Below are positions 24,219-33,113 of a stretch of DNA of 64,000 nucleotides, piece after piece. The notes under the pieces are model-generated. The model searched no databases. It was not told the DNA's origin and saw only the letters and a program-made list of their open reading frames with translations. The position numbers were made by a program, and so were the translations under genes. Source of the stretch: Xanthomonas sacchari (GTDB lineage Bacteria; Pseudomonadota; Gammaproteobacteria; Xanthomonadales; Xanthomonadaceae). How positions within the stretch are numbered: the first letter of the stretch is position 1; every line of letters starts with the position of its first letter. Location of the stretch: contig NZ_CP100647.1 of NCBI RefSeq assembly GCF_024266585.1, positions 3,329,001-3,393,000 on the forward strand, given 5' to 3'.

Positions 24219-24667
24219 GGACGTCCTGCAAGCACACGGGTGTGCCGCAGGTAGCGGCGGCACAGAAGAAATTCGATCATCGAAAACGGCAAGGCGGCCC
24301 ACAGCAGCGGCAGGCAGCCGAACACGAAGGCCATCAGCAGCAGTTGCCAATGCTGTCCGGCTGGCACCGACGCGGCAGAGGCCAGGACGGCCACCAGCAC
24401 ATACAGCGCCAGCGCCGGCAGGTAGGCCAGCGCGGCCAGGAACGAGGTGCGCAGGGCCAGCGCGCCGGTGCTCGCCGCGGGCCCGCGGCGCTGCCAACGC
24501 ACCGCCAGCCAGGCGCCGGCCGCAGCCGCGACCAGCGCCGGCAACGCCCACTTCAGGCTGTCGGTCCACGGCAGCGCCGTGCCGGACTGGTCCAGCGCGG
24601 TGGCCGCGGCCATCGCCACCGCACCGGCGGCGGCGCTGCCCGCGACGAACTCAGCCTGCGCGCCCAT
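24215..24667 (-). CDS. Small four-helix membrane protein
   Basis: 150 aa starting MGAQAEFVAGSAAAGA at 24667. About four hydrophobic segments are visible: around residues 10-25, 40-55, 75-95 and 110-130 (for example LPALALYVLVAVLAS and FVFGCLPLLWAALP). It starts 17 bp inside the end of lysA and its stop overlaps the murL start (ATGA), so it is translationally coupled in the lysA-murL-murD2 group. No family recognised; the context suggests a link to peptidoglycan precursor synthesis or transport, but that is only positional. Confidence 0.7.
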   Translation of the reverse strand: MGAQAEFVAGSAAAGAVAMAAATALDQSGTALPWTDSLKWALPALVAAAAGAWLAVRWQRRGPAASTGALALRTSFLAALAYLPALALYVLVAVLASAASVPAGQHWQLLLMAFVFGCLPLLWAALPFSMIEFLLCRRYLRHTRVLAGRP

Positions 24668-27260
24668 CGATCGCCTCCTCACGGGGCAACTCGCGCTGGT
24701 TGTAGGTGCTGGCCATGCTGTAGCCGTAGGCGCCGGCGTCGGCGATCAGCATCACGTCGTCGGGCGCGGTGCCCGCCGGCAGGCGCCGGCGCTTGCCGAA
24801 CACGTCGCTGGACTCGCAGATCGGCCCGACCACGTCGAACACGGTCTCGGCCGGCTGCTCCAATCGGCTCAGGTTCGCCACATCGTGCCAGGCGTCGTAC
24901 AGCGCCGGGCGGATCAGCGCGTTCATGCCGGCGTCCAGGCCGACCCGGCGGATGCCGTCCTTCTCGATCACCTGGGTGGCGCGCGCCAGCAGCACGCCGC
25001 ATTCGGCGACCAGGTAGCGGCCCGGTTCGATCGCCAGGCGGAACGCCGGATGCACCGCCTTGGCCTCGGCCAGGCCCTGCGCGAAGCTGTCCAGGTCGAA
25101 CGGTTCGTCGTCGGCGCTGTACGGGATCGGCAGGCCGCCACCGATGTCGATGACCTCGACGCTGCCGATGCGCCGCGCGAAGCCGGCCAGTTCGTCGCAC
25201 ATGCGCCGCCAGTGCTGCGCCGTCTCCACACCGCTGCCCAGGTGCGCATGCAGGCCGACGATGCGGATGTCCAGCGCGCGCGCGGCCTCGACGAACTCGT
25301 CGACGCGGGTCGCCGACAGCCCGAACTTGGAGGCCTTGCCGCCGGTGTTGACCTTCTCGTGGTGGCCGTCGCCATGGCCCAGGTCGATGCGCAACCACAG
25401 GCTGCGGCCGCGGAACAGCGCCGGCCAGCGCTGCAGCGCCTCGACGTTGTCCACGGTCACGGTCACGCCCAGCGCGAACGCGGCTTCGTACTCGGCGCGG
25501 GGCGCGAAGCTGGGGGTGAACAGCACGCGCCGCGGCGACAGTTCCGGCACGATCTCGAACACCCGGCGCAGCTCGCCGTGGGAGACGCACTCCAGGCCGA
25601 AGCCCTCCTCGACCAGGGTCTGCAGGATCGCCGGATGCGCGTTGGCCTTGATCGCGTAGTAGCGCTGGTCCACCGCGGCGATCGCCTTGAGCGCGCGCGC
25701 GCGTTCGCGCAGGGTCGGCAGGTGATACACGTAGCGCGGCGTGCCGGCCTCGGCCAGGCGCAGCAGATGCGCGCGCTCGCCCTGCCACCACGGCACCGGC
25801 CGCGGCCGCACGGTGCCGGCGATCTCGCGCCAGCGCGGGCCGAACACCTCGGTTTCCTCCACCGGCATCGCACCGCTGTCGATCAGTTCGGCATGCAGGA
25901 TCGGCAGCAGCCCGTCGGCGTCGGTCTCGTCGATGACGAAGGTCAGGTTCAGGTCGTTGGACGACTGCGAGATCATGTGCACGCGCTCCTTGCCGAACGT
26001 GGCCCACACGTCCGAGAGCTTGTGCAGCAGCGAGCGCATGCCGCGCCCGACCAGGGTGATCGCCGCGCACGGCACGATGATCTTGACCCGGCAGATCTCC
26101 GCCAGGTCGGCCGACAGCGCCGCCAGCACGTCGGTGTTGACCAGGTTCTCGCTCGGGTCCAGCGACACGGTGACGTTGGTCTCGGCCGAGCCGATCAGGT
26201 CGACCGACAGCCCGTGCTTCTTGAACAACGCGAACACGTCGGCGAGGAAGCCGACCTGCTGCCACATGCCGATGCCTTCCATCGACACCAGCACGATGCC
26301 GTTGCGGCGGCTGATCGCCTTGACCCCGGGCACGGTGCGGGCGTTACCGTCGATGCTGGTGCCGGGCAGCTCCGGGCGCTCGGTGTCCAGGATCGCCATC
26401 GGCACGCCGCCGTCGCGGCACGGCTTGATCGAGCGCGGGTGCAGCACCTTGGCGCCGGTGGTGGCGATTTCCTGCGCCTCGTAGTAGTCCAGGCGGGTCA
26501 GCAGGCGCGCATCCGGCACCTCGCGCGGATTGGCGCTGAACATGCCCGGCACGTCGGTCCAGATCTCCACCCGGCTGGCGCCGAGCAGCGCGCCGAAATA
26601 CGCCGCCGAGGTATCCGAGCCGCCGCGGCCGAGGATCGCGGTGCCGCCGTCCTCATGCCGGGCGATGAAGCCCTGGGTGATCAGCATGCGCGTGGGCTGG
26701 GCGACGAAGCGCGCGCGCCACTGCGGATCGGACTGCCACTGGCAGGACACCGACAGGCGCCGCGACCAGGCGCTCTGGTTCGGCTGCGGCGGCAGCGCGT
26801 CCAGCCACTGCCGCGCATCCATCCAGCCCATGTCCAGGCCGTTGGCGCGCAGATAGGCCGCGCCCAGGGTCGAGGACAGCAGTTCGCCCTGCCCCAGCAC
26901 CTCGGCCTGCCAGTCCAGCGTGCGCTCGGCCGCGCGCGGATCGGCGAGCAGGCCGCGCAGCGCCGCTAGGCGTTCGCCCAGCACAGCCTCGGCGTCCAGC
27001 TCCAGTTCGGCCAGGAAGTCGCGGTGGCGCTGCTCCAGCGCGGCCACGCGTTGCGCGCTGTCGGCGCTGCCGTCGGCGATCGCGGTCAGTTCGTTGGTGA
27101 CCCCGGACAGTGCCGAAACCACCACCAGCACCCGCGCGCCGGTTTCCTCCGCGCGTTTTTTCGCCAGCGTCCCAATCGTGTCCCAGCGATGACGACGCGA
27201 CACCGAAGTGCCGCCGAACTTGAGGACGATCCAACGATCGGCAGGAGAGGAAGCTGGCAT
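24651..27260 (-). CDS. lysA: Bifunctional aspartate kinase / diaminopimelate decarboxylase
   Basis: 869 aa fusion. Residues about 8-450 are aspartate kinase: WIVLKFGGTSVSRRHRWDTI opens the domain, FIARHEDGGTAILGRGGSDTS is the central region, and two ACT-like regulatory segments follow (GIVLVSMEGIGMWQQVGFLA, AAITLVGRGMRS). Residues about 480-865 are DAP decarboxylase: RYYAIKANAHPAILQ carries the PLP lysine, GLHAHLGSG and DIGGGLPIPY bind phosphate, and ICESSDVFGKRRRLP carries the active-site cysteine. The protein thus joins the first and last steps of the DAP/lysine route. The start ATG at 27260 follows AGGAAG at proper distance. Similar fusions are known in Xanthomonas and Xylella. It leads the group that includes murL and murD2. 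Confidence 0.92.
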   Translation of the reverse strand: MPASSPADRWIVLKFGGTSVSRRHRWDTIGTLAKKRAEETGARVLVVVSALSGVTNELTAIADGSADSAQRVAALEQRHRDFLAELELDAEAVLGERLAALRGLLADPRAAERTLDWQAEVLGQGELLSSTLGAAYLRANGLDMGWMDARQWLDALPPQPNQSAWSRRLSVSCQWQSDPQWRARFVAQPTRMLITQGFIARHEDGGTAILGRGGSDTSAAYFGALLGASRVEIWTDVPGMFSANPREVPDARLLTRLDYYEAQEIATTGAKVLHPRSIKPCRDGGVPMAILDTERPELPGTSIDGNARTVPGVKAISRRNGIVLVSMEGIGMWQQVGFLADVFALFKKHGLSVDLIGSAETNVTVSLDPSENLVNTDVLAALSADLAEICRVKIIVPCAAITLVGRGMRSLLHKLSDVWATFGKERVHMISQSSNDLNLTFVIDETDADGLLPILHAELIDSGAMPVEETEVFGPRWREIAGTVRPRPVPWWQGERAHLLRLAEAGTPRYVYHLPTLRERARALKAIAAVDQRYYAIKANAHPAILQTLVEEGFGLECVSHGELRRVFEIVPELSPRRVLFTPSFAPRAEYEAAFALGVTVTVDNVEALQRWPALFRGRSLWLRIDLGHGDGHHEKVNTGGKASKFGLSATRVDEFVEAARALDIRIVGLHAHLGSGVETAQHWRRMCDELAGFARRIGSVEVIDIGGGLPIPYSADDEPFDLDSFAQGLAEAKAVHPAFRLAIEPGRYLVAECGVLLARATQVIEKDGIRRVGLDAGMNALIRPALYDAWHDVANLSRLEQPAETVFDVVGPICESSDVFGKRRRLPAGTAPDDVMLIADAGAYGYSMASTYNQRELPREEAIDGRAG

Positions 27261-27341
27261 GGAGTGGGGGTGTCTGGAATGTGGGGAAAAAGGCCGGCAT
27301 GCGCAGGCGCAACCCCCGATTCTACTGCCAACGGAGCGCCG

Positions 27342-27488
27342 ATGAGCGCGCACGACTCCCCGCAGCTGGACGTCTTTCCGCCGGCCCGGGACTGGGCCAT
27401 CGGCTGGGCGTGGTGTCTGACCGACGGGGAGCAGGCGTGGATCGGCGGCATGGTGCAAGTGGTGATCGCTGACAAGATCGCTTGCTAA
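27342..27488 (+). CDS. Possible 48-aa protein
   Basis: MSAHDSPQLDVFPPARDWAI... ends VVIADKIAC. A CGGAGCG ribosome-binding site lies 5 bases before the ATG, and the stop is 37 bp before the phzF-type gene. Codon use is ordinary for this genome. No family recognised; small size keeps confidence low. Confidence 0.35.
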   Translation: MSAHDSPQLDVFPPARDWAIGWAWCLTDGEQAWIGGMVQVVIADKIAC

Positions 27489-27525
27489 GCTCCGGCCTCC
27501 CCCACCGCAGTCCGGAGTTTCCCCC

Positions 27526-28404
27526 ATGGCCGCACGCCGCTTCTTCCAGGTCGATGTCTTCTCCGCCCGCGCCGGCAACGGCAATCCCTTGGCCGTGGTG
27601 CTCGATGCCGATGGCTTGGACGCCGCCACGATGCAGGCCATCGCGCGCTGGACGCGCCTGCCGGAAACCACCTTCGTGTTCGCGCCGACGCGGCCGGACG
27701 CCAGCTACGGCCTGCGCATGTTCAGCCCGCAGAAGGAGGTGCCGTTCGCCGGCCATCCCAGCGTCGGCACCGCGCACGTCGTGCTGGAAGCGGGCATCGC
27801 CACGCCGCGCGACGGCGTGCTGACCCAGGACGGCATCGCCGGCTTGCTGCCGTTGCGGGTCGACGTGGATGCCGGGGTACGCAGCATCGCCATCCGCACC
27901 CCGCGCGCGCAGGTGGCCGAGATCGCCGATGCCGCCGATCCGCGCCTGCAGGCGGCGCTGCGCGGCTGGCCGCTGGGCGCGCTGCCGCCGGTGCGCATGG
28001 ACGGCGGCCGCTGCTGGTGGTTGGTGGAAGTGGCCGACGAAGCGGCATTGCGCGCGCTGGCGCCGGACTGGGACGCGATCGCCACCCTGGCCGAAAGCAC
28101 CGCCAGCATGGGCGTATTCGCCTACGCGCGTGCCAGCGGCCAGGCCTACGCGCTGGCCGTGCGCGCCTTCGTCGGCAACGGCCGGCGCTTCGAGGACGCC
28201 GCCTCCGGCGCGGCCAATGCGGTGCTGGCGGCGTGGCTGGATCACAGCGCCGCCCTGCCCGGCCACGGCGGCCGCTACGTCGCCAGCCAGGGCCGCGAAG
28301 TCGGCCACGATGCGCTGCTGACGCTGTGCGTGGACGAGGCCGGCGAGGTGTGGTCGGGCGGTCAGGTACAGACGGTGATCGAAGGCCGCATCGACTGGCC
28401 GTGA
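27526..28404 (+). CDS. PhzF family isomerase/epimerase
   Basis: 292 aa. The N-terminus FFQVDVFSARAGNGNPLAVV is the PhzF signature; TRLPETTFVFAPT contains the conserved Glu that acts as the catalytic base in the family, and FSPQKEVPFAGHPSVGTAHV is the usual first-domain motif. The second diaminopimelate-epimerase-like half ends with EDAASGAANAV. Known members isomerise DHHA in phenazine synthesis, but most bacterial copies stand alone, as here with no other phenazine genes, and have unknown substrates. Confidence 0.88.
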   Translation: MAARRFFQVDVFSARAGNGNPLAVVLDADGLDAATMQAIARWTRLPETTFVFAPTRPDASYGLRMFSPQKEVPFAGHPSVGTAHVVLEAGIATPRDGVLTQDGIAGLLPLRVDVDAGVRSIAIRTPRAQVAEIADAADPRLQAALRGWPLGALPPVRMDGGRCWWLVEVADEAALRALAPDWDAIATLAESTASMGVFAYARASGQAYALAVRAFVGNGRRFEDAASGAANAVLAAWLDHSAALPGHGGRYVASQGREVGHDALLTLCVDEAGEVWSGGQVQTVIEGRIDWP

Positions 28405-28456
28405 TCGCCAGCGGCCGCCGCCCTGCCCCGCAGGCGCGGCCGGCCGCGCAAAACAA

Positions 28457-28481
28457 AGGGCGCCTCGCGACGAGGCGCCCT
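28457..28481 (-). terminator. Terminator between phzF-type gene and glycine-zipper gene
   Basis: Stem GGGCGCCTCG / CGAGGCGCCC, loop CGA. On the minus strand it is followed by TTTGTTTTGC, so it best serves the gene at 28503-29108; it may act on both. Confidence 0.7.
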
Positions 28482-28502
28482 GCAGGTCAATCGGGCAACA
28501 GG

Positions 28503-29108
28503 TCAGTCGGGCAGCACGTCAACGCGGACGCGGATGCGGTCGCCCGGAGGCGAGGCGGTGCGGGTGTGGTAGTAGCGGCCGCCGTATTCGTAGGTCACGT
28601 CGTAGCCGTCGACGCGGTCGTAGCGCTCGGTCCGGTAGGACACCGGGTCGCATTCGCGGACTACGCCACCGCCGTAGCCACCGCCGTAGGCGCGGGTGTT
28701 GGTGTCGTAGATCGAACGGCCGGCCAGGCTGCCGAGCATGGTGCCGACCGCGGTGCCGACGAAGCGGCCATCGCCGCCGCCCACGCGGCTGCCCAGCACG
28801 GCGCCGGCGATGCCGCCGACCACCGACGAGACGGTGCGGCCGCCGTCGGTGCCACGGTAGCCGTAGTCGCTGGCGTAGCTGCCGGAGGCCGGACGGTCGT
28901 AGCAGCGCTCGGTGGTCTCGCGCGGGCCGTTGACCTGCACCAGGATCGGATCGGCGCGCACCACGCGCGCATAGTCGTAGGTGCCGGCCGCGTAGCCGCG
29001 GTCGCGGTAGTCGTCGTAGCGGGTGTAACCGTAATCCTGCGCGGCGGCGGAGCCGATGACACCGACAGCGAGCGCAGCGGTCAACAGACGGGTCGAGAGC
29101 TTGTTCAT
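28503..29108 (-). CDS. Exported glycine-zipper 2TM protein
   Basis: 201 aa, ATG 29108. Signal peptide: LLTAALAVGVIGSAAAQ. Tyr/Asp/Arg-rich segments flank a glycine-zipper core, VSSVVGGIAGAVLGSRVGGG...GTAVGTMLGSLAG, the pattern of 2TM glycine-zipper (Rick_17kDa-like) envelope proteins. One Cys (ERCYDR) and another (RECDPV) could pair. No lipobox. Probably associates with the outer membrane; function unknown. A strong terminator follows. Confidence 0.8.
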   Translation of the reverse strand: MNKLSTRLLTAALAVGVIGSAAAQDYGYTRYDDYRDRGYAAGTYDYARVVRADPILVQVNGPRETTERCYDRPASGSYASDYGYRGTDGGRTVSSVVGGIAGAVLGSRVGGGDGRFVGTAVGTMLGSLAGRSIYDTNTRAYGGGYGGGVVRECDPVSYRTERYDRVDGYDVTYEYGGRYYHTRTASPPGDRIRVRVDVLPD

Positions 29109-29366
29109 GGCGATGGTTCCAGGCGCGTGGATCGCGCGACTGCATGCTCGATCCGAGGCGGTGAAACCAGACTGAATTGGGACCGCTGCGGCGCACGCGT
29201 TTAGCGTTGCGACAGCTACGCGCCGACCTTGGCGCCGATGCCGGAAGAGCGATGCCGGAAGAGAAACCACACCGCAAAGACGCTGCGTGGCAGGCGGGCG
29301 GTGGGCGGTGCCGCAGGCGCGGCGCAGGCGATCGCGGCCCGGCGTGCTGCCGGGCCGCGCCGGGAC

Positions 29367-29798
29367 TCAGCCCAGTTCCGCTTCCAGGCTGATCGGCACC
29401 GCGCTCAGCGCCTTGGACACCGGGCAGTTCTGCTTGGCGTCGTCGGCCAGTTCGCGGAAGCGCGCGGCATCGATGTTCGGCACCACGGCCTTGACCTTCA
29501 GGCGGATCTGCGACAGCTGCGGACCGCCCTCCATCGACAGATCGACGTCGGCGCGGGTATCCAGCGCGGTCGGCGGGAAGCCGGCTTCCGTCAGCTTGGC
29601 CGACAGCGCCATGGTGAAGCAGCCGGCGTGCGCGGCGGCGATCAGTTCCTCGGGATTGGTGCCCTTCTCGTCGCCGAAGCGGCTGCTGAACGCATAGCGG
29701 GTGTTCTCCAGCAGACCGCTCTGCGGCGTGTTCAAACGGCCCTGGCCGGTCTTGAGATCGCCTTCCCAATGCGCGGTGGCGTGACGCGAAATGCCCAT
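29367..29798 (-). CDS. OsmC family peroxiredoxin
   Basis: 143 aa, ATG 29798 after CAGGAG. The two redox cysteines are in AAAHAGCFTMALS and KQNCPVSKAL, the spacing expected for OsmC/Ohr enzymes, and GTNPEELIAAAHAGCF is the OsmC-type signature. The protein reduces organic hydroperoxides in the cytoplasm, protecting from fatty-acid peroxides. OsmC rather than Ohr is suggested by the GISRHATAHWEG N-terminus. Single-gene unit. Confidence 0.92.
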   Translation of the reverse strand: MGISRHATAHWEGDLKTGQGRLNTPQSGLLENTRYAFSSRFGDEKGTNPEELIAAAHAGCFTMALSAKLTEAGFPPTALDTRADVDLSMEGGPQLSQIRLKVKAVVPNIDAARFRELADDAKQNCPVSKALSAVPISLEAELG

Positions 29799-30088
29799 GC
29801 GAGGCTCCTGTCGGTGAGTGGAGGGCGGACCATAGGCCAGGCCGCGTGACGCAGACGTGCTCCCGCGCGACGATCGCGCTCGCCGCGCACACAGCGGCAA
29901 ATGCCCCGCACCGCCGCGCGGATGTGCCGGTGGCGGTGCCGGCCAACGGCGAAAAAGTCCGCGCTCGCGGCGGTTATTCGCGTTTTTTTACTTCCGGCCT
30001 ATTGGCGCGGCGTAGCACATGCCCTACATTTCGCCATGCCGACGGGGTCGGCGCGACCCAACACCACCAAATACGGAATCAGGACATC

Positions 30089-30487
30089 ATGGCAAAGACC
30101 GCGAAAAAGGCTGCCCCGAAGAAGGCAGTGAAGAAAACAGCGACCAAGGCCGCCGCCAAGCCGGCCGCCCCCAAGCCGATCAAGGACGTGCTGAGCAAGT
30201 CCGCGCTCGTGGCGCACATCGCCGAGACCAGCGGCGTGATCGCCAAGGACGTGCGCGCCGTGATGGCCTCGCTGGAGCACGCCGTGGCCGGTTCGGTCAG
30301 CAAGAAGGGCGCTGGCTCGTTCACCCTGCCGGGCCTGCTGAAGATCACCGCCGTCAGCGTGCCGGCCAAGCCGAAGCGCAAGGGCATCAACCCGTTCACC
30401 AAGGAAGAGCAGTGGTTCGCCGCCAAGCCGGCCACCACCAAGCTCAAGGTGCGCCCGCTGAAGAAGCTCAAGGACGCCGCGCTCTGA
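30089..30487 (+). CDS. HU-family histone-like protein with Lys/Ala-rich tail
   Basis: 132 aa. The first about 35 residues (KTAKKAAPKKAVKK, TKAAAKPAAPKP) form a positively charged disordered tail like that of histone H1. Residues 36-125 are an HU/IHF fold: SKSALVAHIAETSGVIAKDV, the GSFTLPGLLKI beta region and a PKRKGINPFTKEE DNA-binding arm. Binds DNA without strong sequence preference and packs the nucleoid. A rho-independent terminator follows. A SET-domain lysine methyltransferase gene lies 3.3 kb away. Confidence 0.88.
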   Translation: MAKTAKKAAPKKAVKKTATKAAAKPAAPKPIKDVLSKSALVAHIAETSGVIAKDVRAVMASLEHAVAGSVSKKGAGSFTLPGLLKITAVSVPAKPKRKGINPFTKEEQWFAAKPATTKLKVRPLKKLKDAAL

Positions 30488-30519
30488 GCAGCGTCGCCTG
30501 ATCCAGGCAAGCACACCGA

Positions 30520-30550
30520 CGAGACGGCCCCGGCCGTCTCGTTTTTTTTT
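30520..30550 (+). terminator. Rho-independent terminator of the HU-like gene
   Basis: Stem CGAGACGGCC / GGCCGTCTCG followed by nine T residues; textbook form, 33 bp after the stop codon. Confidence 0.92.
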
Positions 30551-30631
30551 GCGCGGCCCGCGCGGGCGGATTGACGGGCCGCTAAGGCCGCGGCGGCTAT
30601 ACCGGTGGTTCACTTCGACAGGACCGCGTGC

Positions 30632-31336
30632 ATGAAACTCCAGGGCTTCCTCGACCAACTGCTGCAATCGGCGCAAGGCGCCGCCGGCCAGGCCATGGGC
30701 AAGACCGGCGGCACCGCTCCCGCCGCACCGGCGCAACCGGGCGCCGGCGGCCTGGGCGGCCTGCTCAACGCCGACTTCGGCAAGGGAGCCCTCAGCGGCG
30801 GCGCGCTGGGCCTGCTGCTCGGCAAGCACCGCACCACGCGCAAGCTGGCCACCTACGGCGGCCTGGCCGCGCTGGGGCTGATGGCCTATCGCGCCTACGG
30901 CGACTACCGGCGCCAGCAGATCGGCCCCGCCGCACCCGAGCCGCAGACGCTGGACCGGCTGCCGCCGCTGGAAGTGGAACAGCACAGCCAGGCGGTGCTG
31001 CGCGCGCTGGTCGCCGCGGCCAAGGCGGACGGCCACCTGGACGAACGCGAACGCAGCCTGATCGAAGGCGAGTTCGCCCGCCTCCACGGCAACGACGCCG
31101 ACGTGCAGCAGTGGCTGCATGCGGAACTGGAGAAGCCGCTGGATCCGGCCGAAGTGGCGCGCGCGTCGACCACCCCGGAGATGGCCGCGGAAATGTATCT
31201 GGCCAGTCTGCTCGCCGCCGACGAGCAGGGCTTCATGGAGCGCAGCTACCTGGACGAACTGGCACGGCAGCTCGGCATCGACGACGCCCTGAAGCAGCGC
31301 CTGCAGGAACAGGCGGCCGCCCTGCACGCGGACTGA
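30632..31336 (+). CDS. TerB-like (DUF533) membrane-associated protein
   Basis: 234 aa. Residues 1-45 are amphipathic with Gly/Ala/Gln runs; 50-90 include a hydrophobic Gly-rich segment (SGGALGLLLGKHRTTRKLAT, GGLAALGLMAY). Residues 115-234 form an acidic helical TerB-like domain (LVAAAKADGHLDERERSLIE...MYLASLLAADEQGFMERSYL), where the D-G-x-L-D-x-x-E pattern is typical of DUF533/YebE proteins. Function in the family is not settled; tellurite or envelope stress has been suggested for related domains. Followed after 4 bp by an M23 peptidase gene, so likely one operon. Confidence 0.8.
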   Translation: MKLQGFLDQLLQSAQGAAGQAMGKTGGTAPAAPAQPGAGGLGGLLNADFGKGALSGGALGLLLGKHRTTRKLATYGGLAALGLMAYRAYGDYRRQQIGPAAPEPQTLDRLPPLEVEQHSQAVLRALVAAAKADGHLDERERSLIEGEFARLHGNDADVQQWLHAELEKPLDPAEVARASTTPEMAAEMYLASLLAADEQGFMERSYLDELARQLGIDDALKQRLQEQAAALHAD

Positions 31337-31340
31337 GCGC

Positions 31341-31907
31341 ATGGCCGCGGCGCCCGCGCCTTCGCCAGCGCAGCGTCTGCGCCGCGGGCTGCTGCGCGTG
31401 GCGCTGCTGGCGGGGCTGGCGGTGGCCGCCGCCTGGGCGTGGCGGCATCCGTGGGCGCACCGCCTGCGGATCGGCTGGGAGCTGGCGCGGCAACCGGCGC
31501 CGACCGCGCTGCACATGCCGGTCGAGGGCGTGGATCCGCGGCGCGTCGCCGCCACCTTCGGCGCGCCGCGAGGGCGCGACCGCCAGCACGCCGGCGTGGA
31601 CATCTTCGCCAACCGCGGCACGCCCGTGGTGTCGGCGACGCGCGGCATCGTCGTCGCCATCGCCGAGCGCGGCCTGGGTGGCCGCCAGGTCTGGGTGCTC
31701 GGCCCGGCCCGGCAGCGGCACTACTACGCGCACCTGGAGACATGGGCGCCGGGGCTGCAGGTCGGCGACCTGGTGGAGCCCGGCGACCCGCTCGGCGCGG
31801 TAGGCGACAGCGGCAACGCGCGTGGCACGCCGCCGCACCTGCATTACGGCGTCTATGCCGAAGGCGGCGCCTACGACCCGTTGCCGCTGCTGCGCGCGGC
31901 ACGCTGA
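31341..31907 (+). CDS. M23 family (LytM-type) peptidase
   Basis: 188 aa. One N-terminal membrane anchor (VALLAGLAVAAAWAW). The catalytic domain has the zinc motifs H-x-x-x-D in RQHAGVDIFA and H-x-H in TPPHLHYGVY, both complete, so it may be an active peptidoglycan endopeptidase in the periplasm. The usual GTPV-VSA-RGIV-AI core strand is clear. Short for the family, with no LysM domain. Probably co-transcribed with the TerB-like gene. Confidence 0.85.
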   Translation: MAAAPAPSPAQRLRRGLLRVALLAGLAVAAAWAWRHPWAHRLRIGWELARQPAPTALHMPVEGVDPRRVAATFGAPRGRDRQHAGVDIFANRGTPVVSATRGIVVAIAERGLGGRQVWVLGPARQRHYYAHLETWAPGLQVGDLVEPGDPLGAVGDSGNARGTPPHLHYGVYAEGGAYDPLPLLRAAR

Positions 31908-32001
31908 ACGGAAGCACTGGAACAGAGCGTCGCGGGCAGCAGGCTCGTGGTGGCGGCCGGCCGCGCCTATCTTGGAGGCACACTTCGCGTGCGCCACTGC
32001 C

Positions 32002-32304
32002 ATGACCGCCTCCCAACGTTACCGCGTCACCGTCACCCCGATCCAGGACGACGGCCTGCCCTGCCAGGGCCGCTGCACCATCGAGCTGGAGGCACGCTGC
32101 CGGCAGGACTGGATGCGCCTGCTCGAGGCGGCGCAGCGCCAGCCGGGCCTGCGCGGCGACGAGCGTGCCGCGCTGATCGTCGGCACGCAGTTGCTGCGCA
32201 GCCTGGGCGAGCGCAGCGACAGCGAGGCGCGCGCGCTGCTGGCGCCGCTGCAGCCGGCGCTGGACGCGCTGCTGGCGCGGCTGGCGCCTGCGCCTGCCGC
32301 GTAA
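32002..32304 (+). CDS. DUF3861 family protein
   Basis: 100 aa beginning MTASQRYRVTVTPIQDDGLP. The pattern R-Y-R-V-T-V-x-P followed by a helical half (LIVGTQLLRSLGERSDSEAR) fits DUF3861. Small cytoplasmic protein of unknown function. The ATG at 32002 is preferred to upstream in-frame starts, which fall in the previous gene. Confidence 0.7.
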   Translation: MTASQRYRVTVTPIQDDGLPCQGRCTIELEARCRQDWMRLLEAAQRQPGLRGDERAALIVGTQLLRSLGERSDSEARALLAPLQPALDALLARLAPAPAA

Positions 32305-32395
32305 GCAGCGCGGCGCCAGCGCAGCGATTCCGCTAATCGCGCATTCACCGCGCGCGGTTATGGTGAAATCCTCATCCGTTGCCAAGGCCCGCTCG

Positions 32396-32992
32396 ATGAC
32401 CCTCCGCCAGTTCACCCTGCGCGCCGCGGCGCTGCTGCTGCTCGCCACCGCCGCCCAGGCGCAGGCCGAGCCGACCATCCAGGGCCGCCAGGTCAGCGTC
32501 GGCGCCGCCGACGTGCAGCATTATCTGGACGGCAGCTTCCCGCAGACGCACAAGGCGCTGGGCGGGCTGATCAAGATGACCGTCCGCGACCCGAAGCTGA
32601 GCCTGCCGCCGGGCGACCGGCTGAAGATGCAGTTCGACCTCAGCATGGCCACCGGCGGCGGCACGCCGACGCCGTTGGGCCAGGTGCTGCTGACCAGCGG
32701 CCTGCGCTACGACCAGCAGAGCCAGAGCTTCCACCTGCAGTCCCCGACCATCGACGACTTCCACCCGGCCGCCAACGGCGGCAAGCTCGACGCCAATACC
32801 CGCGAGTTGCTCAATGCCTGGCTGGAGGACTACGCGCGCAAGGAACCGATCTACAAACTCGATCCGCGCCTGACGTCCATGCTCGGCGACGTGCAGATCC
32901 AGTCGGCCGGCGTGGAGAACGGCACGCTGGTGGTGCGCTTCAACCAGGACATCGGCAAGCTGGTGCCGGCCGGCGCGCTTCCCGCGCAGTAG
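32396..32992 (+). CDS. DUF1439 exported protein (YceB-like)
   Basis: 198 aa. Signal peptide LRAAALLLLATAAQAQA; no lipobox cysteine, unlike E. coli YceB. The mature part alternates amphipathic strands (VSVGAADVQHYLDGSFPQTH, MTVRDPKLSLPPGDRLKMQF) and ends with a DUF1439-like VVRFNQDIGKL. Possibly a periplasmic lipid- or hydrophobe-binding protein. Start at 32396 chosen; 32360 is an in-frame alternative. Confidence 0.75.
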   Translation: MTLRQFTLRAAALLLLATAAQAQAEPTIQGRQVSVGAADVQHYLDGSFPQTHKALGGLIKMTVRDPKLSLPPGDRLKMQFDLSMATGGGTPTPLGQVLLTSGLRYDQQSQSFHLQSPTIDDFHPAANGGKLDANTRELLNAWLEDYARKEPIYKLDPRLTSMLGDVQIQSAGVENGTLVVRFNQDIGKLVPAGALPAQ

Positions 32993-33038
32993 ACCCACGC
33001 TCCGGCACGCCCTGAGCCTGCCCTGGACGGACATGCAG

Positions 33039-33065
33039 GAACGGCGGCCTCGGCCGCCGTTCTGC
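33039..33065. terminator. Bidirectional terminator between convergent genes
   Basis: Stem GAACGGCGGCC / GGCCGCCGTTC with a 2-nt loop, followed by TCTGCTGTCTGTTT, between the DUF1439 gene and the DJ-1/PfpI gene. Confidence 0.65.
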
Positions 33066-33113
33066 TGTCTGTTTCACTCGCCGCGCCGCGGCGGCGCCAT
33101 GCCGCCGCCGGAC

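Noticed and set aside
28017-29204. A 395-codon frame past the PhzF-type gene
   Set aside because: Out of frame with PhzF, crosses a terminator and lies antisense to the glycine-zipper gene.
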